The position numbers and the translations under genes were made by a program. From assembly GCA_948896875.1 (NCBI GenBank), contig CAQUWW010000003.1, forward strand, positions 16,700 through 44,043: 27,344 bases of DNA, given 5' to 3'. The DNA comes from an uncultured Acetatifactor sp. (GTDB lineage Bacteria; Bacillota; Clostridia; Lachnospirales; Lachnospiraceae). Positions 15,553 to 22,499 of this stretch are shown here, one piece after another. Numbering within the stretch: the first letter of the stretch is position 1; every line of letters begins with the position of its first letter. The notes beneath the pieces were generated by a model. The model was not told where the DNA came from, did not search any database, and worked only from the letters and a program-made list of their open reading frames with translations.

Positions 15553-15785
15553 TTTTTCTCTCCACACTTTTCCAGCAATTCTCTCACACCGGTCAGCTCC
15601 ACGGCATCCTCCAGCGGCACGGATATCCCAAGCTTCTCCTCCAGCTCTCCGATGATCATCACATGTGCCAGAGAATCCCATTCCTCTATATCCGCAATCA
15701 TGGTTTCCTCCGTGATCGTTCCGGCGGGCACATTCAAAGCTTTCTCAATCAAAGCAATAATCTGTTCCTTTTTTCCCGTCTCCAT
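15549..15785 (-). CDS. Acyl carrier protein, stand-alone
   Basis: The protein has 78 residues, a normal carrier-protein length. It is helical and acidic, with EEWDSLAHVMII (34-45). Ser38 of the DSL motif is the site for 4'-phosphopantetheine. The ATG at 15785 is preferred because AAGGAG lies about 11 bases upstream. An earlier ATG at 15821 would add 12 residues with a weak site. It lies 48 bp after the FkbH-type gene and its stop overlaps the start of pseH. The carrier is therefore very likely dedicated to this pathway and not the housekeeping fatty-acid ACP. It should carry an acyl group made by the FkbH protein and hand it to an acyltransferase, with PseH the closest candidate. A phosphopantetheinyl transferase must come from elsewhere. 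Confidence 0.88.
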   Translation of the reverse strand: METGKKEQIIALIEKALNVPAGTITEETMIADIEEWDSLAHVMIIGELEEKLGISVPLEDAVELTGVRELLEKCGEKK

Positions 15786-15833
15786 AATTCCATCCGCTCC
15801 TTTTGCCCCTGCCTGTCCCATTGGGATATTTTT

Positions 15834-17507
15834 CTATCCCTGGAATGCCGATTCCATTCTTACATCATACCTTCTCTTCGGCGTCTTCGCAAGTCCTATC
15901 TCATATACAATCCCGTTTCCTGCCACGCTCCCCACCTCTTCATACCCCAATCTCCGATATAGACCGGACACCGGCATATTTTTTGCCGTAGGAATATACA
16001 TCCCCCGCAGCCGGCTAAAGCCTTGACTCTGCAGCTCCTTCTCAATGGCTTCCACAATGGCATCCTCGATATTTCTCCCCATAATTCGACAGCTCATGAC
16101 AAAATCCGTCAGCACAGGTACCTCTTTGCCACAGTCCACCACCGCCGCCGCCGTTACGCCGCTGTCTCCGAAACGGTCCGCCACGCCGTACAGAAAAGTT
16201 TGCCTGTTCGTGTCTGCCAGCAGTTCCGCAAGCTGTGCCTGGGTATATCGTCTGGTTGTGAGGTTAAATTGATTGGTTTTATTCATCATCTGCAGCAGCC
16301 GTTCCTGATGCTGCTTCGGATCCACCCTTTTCACCACGATTTCCAGGCTCTTCAGATACGCTTCAAAAGTCCCGGATGCCTCCTGAAGCTGTCTGCGTCT
16401 GGAATTGGCGGCATACTGGGCGGTTTTTTCCCTGTCCTCCGATGTGACCACGGATTTCGCAAAATATTTCCGGAAAATCTCCGCCATAGCCGGTGCAAGG
16501 TCCTCCGGTTTCTCCGGGAAGTCAGGCACCTCCACCTGGGGCAGCATCTCCTTCACCAGCTGGCGCTCCGCCGGACTGTCATCCCAGAATACCATGGAAT
16601 CCAGTCCCAGATTCAGCTCTTCGGCAATCTCTCTGATATTTTCATGCTTGCGCTCCCAGTTGATACGCTTTGCTGCAAACGCCTCCGGACGCAGCACCAT
16701 GTGGGGATGCTCCTTCAAAATCTCCAACGCATCCGCCTCATTGTTTTTGGATACGATTCCCAGCAGCACTCCCTGCCTCTGCATGGCAAGAAGAACACGC
16801 TGTAGATTTTTATAGGCGAGTCCCGCGTGCTCTTCTGAAAGCAGGACAGGGGTATGCTCATTTTCCCCGGCCAGGCCGCCCCATAAGGTATTGTCCAAGT
16901 CCAACAGCAGAACCTTCTTCGGCACCCTGCTCTCTATCCGCACCCTATCCAGGATCAGGGCGCACAGCCGCTTCTGTGCTTCATTGCTCAGCAAAATTCT
17001 GCCCATATACCACATTTTGGGCGAGAAAGCATTCTCCTCCCCCAAAGTCTCTATCATATGTCGATAAGGCAGTATCCGTACGTTGGTACAATTCTCGCAA
17101 AATGCTTCCAGACGCTGCTGCCAAAGCTGCTCCAGAGCAATCTTTCTCCCAACATCCACCGCCCCAAGCTCCATTCCCCACAGGCAGGCATCCCCGATAT
17201 AATAAATCACACCAGCCTGCAAAGATCCTCTCAGCTGTTCAAACCAGTCATCTATCTTTTCTTCGGCACTCTTTCGTTCCAGATCGTGCTCCAAAAGCTC
17301 CATCAGATCTTCCACCAGAAAAGTAATATCCGGTGCAAACGCATGATAAGAAGATTCCGGGTTCATCAACATCCCCAGCTCGTTCCCATACCCTTCCGCT
17401 TCGTATACCTCCGCCTCCCGCTGCAGCAGGCGAATCACCAGATTCATATTCACATTGGACAGCAGCGCAAGCTTCCGCCCCTTTTTCCCGTTTTCCTTTT
17501 CCGACAT
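15834..17507 (-). CDS. FkbH-type HAD-IIIC phosphatase/acyltransferase
   Basis: The protein has 557 residues. GGAGGG lies eight bases before the ATG. Three domains are seen. The first, about 1-195, is an FkbH_N/SGNH-like region. The second is a HAD-IIIC domain with DLDNTLWGG (203-211), SKNNE (253-257) and FWDDSPAERQLVKE (307-320). The third, about 385-540, is GNAT-like, with MNKTNQFNLTTRRY (408-421) and MSCRIMGR (471-478). Studied FkbH proteins from polyketide pathways take 1,3-bisphosphoglycerate, remove phosphate and load glyceryl onto a carrier protein. The adjacent stand-alone carrier protein fits that chemistry, although the substrate here could be another phosphorylated hydroxy acid. The setting inside a pseudaminic acid pathway is uncommon and suggests acyl tailoring of the sugar. 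Confidence 0.9.
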   Translation of the reverse strand: MSEKENGKKGRKLALLSNVNMNLVIRLLQREAEVYEAEGYGNELGMLMNPESSYHAFAPDITFLVEDLMELLEHDLERKSAEEKIDDWFEQLRGSLQAGVIYYIGDACLWGMELGAVDVGRKIALEQLWQQRLEAFCENCTNVRILPYRHMIETLGEENAFSPKMWYMGRILLSNEAQKRLCALILDRVRIESRVPKKVLLLDLDNTLWGGLAGENEHTPVLLSEEHAGLAYKNLQRVLLAMQRQGVLLGIVSKNNEADALEILKEHPHMVLRPEAFAAKRINWERKHENIREIAEELNLGLDSMVFWDDSPAERQLVKEMLPQVEVPDFPEKPEDLAPAMAEIFRKYFAKSVVTSEDREKTAQYAANSRRRQLQEASGTFEAYLKSLEIVVKRVDPKQHQERLLQMMNKTNQFNLTTRRYTQAQLAELLADTNRQTFLYGVADRFGDSGVTAAAVVDCGKEVPVLTDFVMSCRIMGRNIEDAIVEAIEKELQSQGFSRLRGMYIPTAKNMPVSGLYRRLGYEEVGSVAGNGIVYEIGLAKTPKRRYDVRMESAFQG

Positions 17508-17525
17508 GTGTCGAACCCTCCGTTC

Positions 17526-18218
17526 TCACTGCTGTCCCAGCATCAGCCGATATTTGATCTGCGCAATCTCCCAGTCCGTCCGGCTGTCGATATCCTGAAC
17601 TTCCATCTCCGGAAGAACAAAAGGCAGAATATTTCCAACCATCAGCCTTCTGTTCTTCCGGAAGCTTTCCGTCCGAAACACATAGAACTGCCCCGCGTCA
17701 TGATAATGAGGTTCCAGGTCCTGGGAACGACTGTCCAGGTACTGGGGATATTCGAACACCAGCCGGCCCTCCTTCACAATCATGGCCCGCTGAGGCGGAT
17801 AGGAGAAGGCCACTACGGGAATCAGCGTGTCCGCATCGCTTGATAGAAGCTGTTCCATGGCATTTTTTAACTTTTCAGCCGTCACAAAGGGAGCCGTTGG
17901 ATAAATGCAGCAGGCTGCTTCAAAATGCCGGCCCCGCCTTTCATATTCCTCCAGCACCTCCAACAGCACGTCATTGGTGGTGGCATAGTCTCCTGCGGTC
18001 TTCTCGCTGCGGAAAAATGGCACCTCTGCCCCATACTTCTCTGCAATCTCCGCGATTTCCTCATCGTCTGTGGATACCATCACCGTGTCAAATATCCCGG
18101 ATTCCACCGCGGCCTCTATAGAATAAGCTAAAATGGGCTTCCCGCAGAATTCCTGTATGTTTTTTCTTGGAATCCGCTTGCTGCCGCCCCTTGCCGTAAT
18201 AATCGCCACTTTCTCCAT
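17526..18218 (-). CDS. pseF: PseF, pseudaminic acid cytidylyltransferase
   Basis: The 230-residue protein is of the CMP-nonulosonate synthetase family. The nucleotide-binding loop ITARGGSKRIPRKNI (7-21) is at the N-terminus, followed by VMVSTDDEEIAEIAEKYGA, CCIYPTAPF and HDAGQFYVF. The length and the short, NeuA-like form without a C-terminal phosphatase domain fit PseF. It activates pseudaminic acid with CTP to CMP-Pse, the donor for a nonulosonate transferase. A GGAG and an AGGA lie close upstream of the ATG. The FkbH gene starts 18 bp downstream of its stop, so acyl loading and activation genes are cotranscribed. Confidence 0.92.
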   Translation of the reverse strand: MEKVAIITARGGSKRIPRKNIQEFCGKPILAYSIEAAVESGIFDTVMVSTDDEEIAEIAEKYGAEVPFFRSEKTAGDYATTNDVLLEVLEEYERRGRHFEAACCIYPTAPFVTAEKLKNAMEQLLSSDADTLIPVVAFSYPPQRAMIVKEGRLVFEYPQYLDSRSQDLEPHYHDAGQFYVFRTESFRKNRRLMVGNILPFVLPEMEVQDIDSRTDWEIAQIKYRLMLGQQ

Positions 18219-18296
18219 CTTCCTGTCTCCCTTTCCAATTTTTCCTTCGGTGTGAATACCGCTGTAAAAAGTGTTTTTAACAAGCAGCCCTCTGTC

Positions 18297-19358
18297 CTAC
18301 GCCTGCCTCCGCAGTTTTTTCTTCATCCTCCGCACCCACAGCTTCAGCCGATATTGCCGGTAGAACTTTCGGTCCGACTGTTTCTGCAGAGCAATCAGCC
18401 TCTGCTCTTCCTCTCCGGTGTAGCGTCTGTAATAAGCATTTTCACGGAATTCGGGGAATTTCTCTTCCACCCCTTCCCGCAGCTCTCTGACAAAGGAAAG
18501 CTTCGGCTTCTTCACCCCCTGCATATAGGAGAATAAAGTGACCACATAATAAAGCTCGGCAAAGCGGTACTCCAGTTCCTGATAATACGCTTCCAGAAAG
18601 CCTCTCTTCCCACACTCTTCATAGAGAATCATCATGGCCTTCATGCGGTCACGGCATTTTTCTTCCGTGATAGAATGCACGGTGGAAAGAGCATGTTGAT
18701 AATAAAAATACAGCGGCTCCTCCACCTTTTCAAAATGGCTGAAATACAGAGACCACACAGAACCCGCACAATTGTCCTCGTAAAAAATTCTCTCCGGAAA
18801 GCACAGTCCGTTTTCCCGGATGACGCTGGCTTTAAAAATTTTGATCACCATGCTTCCGGGCCGCAGAAACAGCCTCTTATGCTTCTCCGCATCCAGCCGT
18901 CCTGTCTGATCCGACCCGTTATTGCGCACCACTTTTCCAAAGGATTCCGGAGAAGCCATGCACTCTGCCGGCGGGATATGTTCTCTCACCAGGCAGTAAT
19001 CGCATCCCACCATGTCCGCACCTGTCTCCGCCGCCTTTTTTAACAGCTTCTCATAATAGTCCGACGTCACCCAATCATCGCTGTCTATAAAACCGATCCA
19101 CTGGCCGGAAGCCGCCTTCAGTCCTTCATTTTTGGCGCCGCCCTGACGCTTATTCTCCGAATATGTGATAACCCTGACTTTCTGGGGATATCTTTGTTCA
19201 TAATCCCGCAGAATCTCCAGAGAATTGTCCGTGGAAGCATCATTTACCGCAATGATTTCATAGTCCCCTATGGTCTGATTGACCAGAGAGTCCATACAAG
19301 TATTCAATTTTCCCTCTGCCGCCATATTATAGACGGGTACGATAACGCTCAGCCGCAT
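18297..19358 (-). CDS. GT2 family glycosyltransferase, soluble
   Basis: The protein has 353 residues from the ATG at 19358. The N-terminal extension in the longer frame has no family features. GT-A motifs are clear: LSVIVPVYN (3-11), IIAVNDASTDNS (35-46), GGAKNEGLKAA (73-83) and the metal-binding DSDD (92-95). The second half is basic and rich in aromatic residues, ending in a Lys/Arg-rich tail that could bind the membrane surface. No full membrane span is seen. It should add one sugar to the lipid-linked glycan in the cytoplasm. Donor and linkage cannot be read. It lies between the flippase gene (135-bp gap) and pseF (78-bp gap), the two widest spacings in the run. Confidence 0.87.
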   Translation of the reverse strand: MRLSVIVPVYNMAAEGKLNTCMDSLVNQTIGDYEIIAVNDASTDNSLEILRDYEQRYPQKVRVITYSENKRQGGAKNEGLKAASGQWIGFIDSDDWVTSDYYEKLLKKAAETGADMVGCDYCLVREHIPPAECMASPESFGKVVRNNGSDQTGRLDAEKHKRLFLRPGSMVIKIFKASVIRENGLCFPERIFYEDNCAGSVWSLYFSHFEKVEEPLYFYYQHALSTVHSITEEKCRDRMKAMMILYEECGKRGFLEAYYQELEYRFAELYYVVTLFSYMQGVKKPKLSFVRELREGVEEKFPEFRENAYYRRYTGEEEQRLIALQKQSDRKFYRQYRLKLWVRRMKKKLRRQA

Positions 19359-19493
19359 AATGCCGTCTTCCTCGCTTCCCTGTACCTCTCTTCTTCCCGC
19401 ACCGCGCTCTCCCCGCGTAACTGTTCTGACAGGGCACTTGACTGTCATCTCCCTGCATGTGAAATATAGGATTTCTTAGCAGACATCCCCGGA

Positions 19494-21254
19494 CTAATTA
19501 GAGCTTCCTTCTGCCTTGCGCTCAATAACAGCCTTCCCGTTTTCCACTCGGTACACCAGATCGCATTTCTCGATGGTCTGCAGCCTGTGGGCAATGATAA
19601 CAAGGGTCTTCCTGCCGTGAAGGCTGTTGATAGACTCCATGATAGCCGCCTCCGTATCATTGTCCAGGGCGGAAGTGGCCTCGTCCAGAATCAGCACCTC
19701 CGGGTCATGGTACAGCGCCCTTGCAATGCCGATCCGCTGTCTCTGTCCACCGGACAACCGGATGCCCCGCTCTCCGATGCCTGTGTCCAGTCCTTCCGGC
19801 AAGGTCTTCACGAATGTATCCAGCCTGGCCTCCCGGAGCACCTCCCAGATTCTCTCCTCGTCAATTTTCTCCTCCGGCACCCCGAAGGCCACATTCCTTC
19901 GAATGGTGTCATCCAGCATGAAAATCATCTGGGGAATATATCCGATGTTTTTCAGGAATCTTCTGTATACCGATTTTACTTCTCTGCCGTCTCCGTAGAT
20001 TTCGCCGCTCTTCACTTCCAGCAGGCCCAGGAGAATATCCACAATGGTGCTTTTCCCCGCCCCGGAGGTACCCACAATTCCCACGGAGGAGCCTATGGGA
20101 ATGGTCAAATCGGCATGGTCGAATATCAGTTTGTCTGTATTTGGGTAAGCATATACAATATCTTTCAACTCAATGGAATGCTTCAGCGGAAGCTTTTCCT
20201 CCACATCCGCCGCAAAGGACATATCCACCTTATTGTCCCGGATCTCATCCTGCAGATTGTCGCTGACTCCCATAAACGGAGGCTTGCAGTACGTGATGGC
20301 CAGGATTTGATTGTTGATGCGATTCACCGCCGGGAGAAGCACAAAAGCGGCGGCCGCCAGGGTAGAAAACATCTCCAGCATGTTCTCGGTGGAAGTCCCC
20401 GCCAGAGTCAGTGCAATCATATAGCCCATCATCACCGCAATACAGGCTGTCTCAATGAACAGTTTGGGCAGATTATTGTAGAGACTATACTTCTGCACGG
20501 CATTTACATATCCTTTACCGCATTTGCAGTACTCATTAACGAAATACTGTTCCTTGCAGCTGATCTTCACTTCCTTAATGCCCTGTACCGTCTGGGATAT
20601 CCATTTGAACAGACTGCTGTAATAATTCCGGTTGTCCTCCCCCGCCCGATACACCACAGGCTCCAGTGTCTTCTTAATCAGCACCATCAAAAGCAACAGG
20701 GATGCCGCCAGCAATATCGTCATCATTCCATTGGTCAAAAGGCAGTACCCCGCCACAAACAGGGACATCACGCCGTCGGAGAACAGCTGCAGCAGCGCAA
20801 GTATCAGCGCATACATATTATTGACATCGGAGGTAATGCTTCTCTGCACCACCGCAGTATCCGCATCCAGGAAAAACTCATATCCCCTGCGGAGGTAATT
20901 GCGCATCATCCGCTCAGAGGTTCTGAACTGATTGGTATACACAAAGGCAAGCGTCAACTTCTGTTGTAGAAATAAGAACAGATTTTTCACCACGAAGGTC
21001 ACGATCAACAGCACCATCACCGTGATAGAAAACTGCCGGAAATCTCTACAGCCCAGCAAATCATAGAAGGCTTTCACCAATGCGCTTTTCTCTACCGCCT
21101 GGGGATCGATCACCACATTGACCACCTGCACCAGCAGCCCAACGCCGGCGGTCTGCAGGAAAGCGCCGATGATCATCAGAACCACAAGTCCCGCCATGGC
21201 CCTCTTTTGTTTTCTGTCCAGCAACAGCCGAAGCTTTCTCAGTATCTCTAACAC
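19494..21254 (-). CDS. ABC transporter, PglK/MsbA-like lipid-linked oligosaccharide flippase
   Basis: The protein has 586 residues, a full half-transporter. It starts with GTG at 21254, and AGGAGG seven bases upstream supports this. Six membrane spans cover about 20-310. The nucleotide-binding domain has Walker A GTSGAGKST (395-403), the Q-loop PQ (441-442), signature LSGGQ (500-504), Walker B LILDEATSALD (521-531) and AHR (555-557). Length and layout match PglK, which flips undecaprenyl-diphosphate-linked oligosaccharides. MsbA-like drug or lipid export is the alternative. Neighbours that make and transfer glycan favour the oligosaccharide role. No Wzx or Wzy is visible, so an ABC-type flippase route is likely. 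Confidence 0.87.
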   Translation of the reverse strand: MLEILRKLRLLLDRKQKRAMAGLVVLMIIGAFLQTAGVGLLVQVVNVVIDPQAVEKSALVKAFYDLLGCRDFRQFSITVMVLLIVTFVVKNLFLFLQQKLTLAFVYTNQFRTSERMMRNYLRRGYEFFLDADTAVVQRSITSDVNNMYALILALLQLFSDGVMSLFVAGYCLLTNGMMTILLAASLLLLMVLIKKTLEPVVYRAGEDNRNYYSSLFKWISQTVQGIKEVKISCKEQYFVNEYCKCGKGYVNAVQKYSLYNNLPKLFIETACIAVMMGYMIALTLAGTSTENMLEMFSTLAAAAFVLLPAVNRINNQILAITYCKPPFMGVSDNLQDEIRDNKVDMSFAADVEEKLPLKHSIELKDIVYAYPNTDKLIFDHADLTIPIGSSVGIVGTSGAGKSTIVDILLGLLEVKSGEIYGDGREVKSVYRRFLKNIGYIPQMIFMLDDTIRRNVAFGVPEEKIDEERIWEVLREARLDTFVKTLPEGLDTGIGERGIRLSGGQRQRIGIARALYHDPEVLILDEATSALDNDTEAAIMESINSLHGRKTLVIIAHRLQTIEKCDLVYRVENGKAVIERKAEGSSN

Positions 21255-21308
21255 TTGAAGTCCTCCTGTCTACTATGAAAGTGGTGCACCCCATTTTCGC
21301 AATTACAA

Positions 21309-22409
21309 TTATATCTGCGCATTTTGTCGATGTATCAGCGGGTCCTCATAGGCATCCATAAAGTCCTCTCCCAACCGTACCACCTCATCGGCAAACCGGA
21401 TAGCCTTGATCTCCGTAAGGACTGCCACCGCCTTCTTAAAGCGAAGCCCCGGGAAGAAATTCAGCATCTCCATGGGAATCGTCGCGTCGAATTGCGGATA
21501 CTCCGGAAAAAGCTTCCTGTAATCCAGCGCATCCCTGGGATGGGGCTTTAGAAAAATCGTCCCCTCCTGCTCATATTTCGCAATAATATCCCGGAAAATC
21601 CGCTCTCTGACCTCAAGCGTACACAGAGGATCCGTGAGAATCAGGATCTTATCTCCCACCTTATCACTTTCCGCAATCTGCTGTTCCAGGGAATCCTTGT
21701 CCCGGATAAAAGCCTGCAGAATCAGTTCCTTGTCCGCCTCCGTCAGCCTGTCCACCAGCGCCTGCCTGGACTGCTCAATATATCTGGGACAGGGATAGCG
21801 AATGGCAGAAATGTCATTTACTTCCATGTCCAGGCAATATTTGCCGTATCCGTTCTGCACAAAAATCAGATTCAAAACCATGGAGAGAAATACTTTCAGG
21901 CGAAAATGGCCCCTGTTGTCATACCTGGCCGCGTCGAAATTCTTCAGACAGTTCAGTCCATCCTCCAGCGCATGATAATAAATCCGGTTCTGATTCAGAT
22001 AGTAGCCGATGGGATCGGAATCACAATAGACGTAGACATCGCTGTACTTCCTGAAATCCACCGGCACAAAAGGCGCCTCCAGACGCGCATACAACCTGGT
22101 AAACCGAATGCGGCAATACAGATTGCCCAGAAAGCCTCCTCCGCCCTTTCTCCATTTTGTCAGCTCCGGGAAAAAGTCCTCTCTTTTTTCATCAAACTCA
22201 TACACCTGCCTGAAAAGTCCTGTTCTTTCCACACGGCTCTTCAGATCTTCAAAATCATTGGACATTTTTGAGAGAACCAGATCTGCTTTCGACGAGATCT
22301 TTCTCTCCGCCCGCAGTTTCAGCTCCTTCAGAAAGGTGACATACACATGATAATACGTATGGCATACATAAATTCTCGACTGTCCGTCGGATACTTTCTT
22401 TTTTTTCAT
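21309..22409 (-). CDS. GT52-type sialyltransferase-like enzyme, candidate nonulosonate transferase
   Basis: The protein has 366 residues from the ATG at 22409. An upstream in-frame ATG at 22493 lacks a good ribosome binding site. The first strand RIYVCHTYYHVYVTFLKEL looks like the start of family 52 enzymes. Two signatures of bacterial sialyltransferases are present: an acidic-acidic-Gly motif in ALEDGL (about 147-152) and an HP motif in FLKPHPRD (about 286-293). These bind the CMP-sugar and provide the base in GT52 and GT80 enzymes. A CMP-pseudaminic acid supply is encoded in the same run, so transfer of pseudaminic acid or its acyl derivative is the likely job. The acceptor is unknown. No membrane span is seen. 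Confidence 0.8.
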   Translation of the reverse strand: MKKKKVSDGQSRIYVCHTYYHVYVTFLKELKLRAERKISSKADLVLSKMSNDFEDLKSRVERTGLFRQVYEFDEKREDFFPELTKWRKGGGGFLGNLYCRIRFTRLYARLEAPFVPVDFRKYSDVYVYCDSDPIGYYLNQNRIYYHALEDGLNCLKNFDAARYDNRGHFRLKVFLSMVLNLIFVQNGYGKYCLDMEVNDISAIRYPCPRYIEQSRQALVDRLTEADKELILQAFIRDKDSLEQQIAESDKVGDKILILTDPLCTLEVRERIFRDIIAKYEQEGTIFLKPHPRDALDYRKLFPEYPQFDATIPMEMLNFFPGLRFKKAVAVLTEIKAIRFADEVVRLGEDFMDAYEDPLIHRQNAQI

Positions 22410-22499
22410 TCTTCTTCTCTTTCCCAGGGGTTTGTTCCACACTTTCCCATATGTTTTCCAAAATATTCCCATATACCTAGTATCATAACACATAGGCTG

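Noticed and set aside
18219..18296. Internal promoter and AT-only palindrome (TAAAAA-CAC-TTTTTA) upstream of pseF
   Set aside because: The best -35/-10 pair has a 19-bp spacer and a poor -10 box, and the palindrome is short and A/T only.
21255..21335. Internal promoter before the flippase gene using a TATAAT at the GT52 stop codon
   Set aside because: A good -10 sequence is present by chance in the stop region, but no acceptable -35 box lies 16-18 bases upstream.
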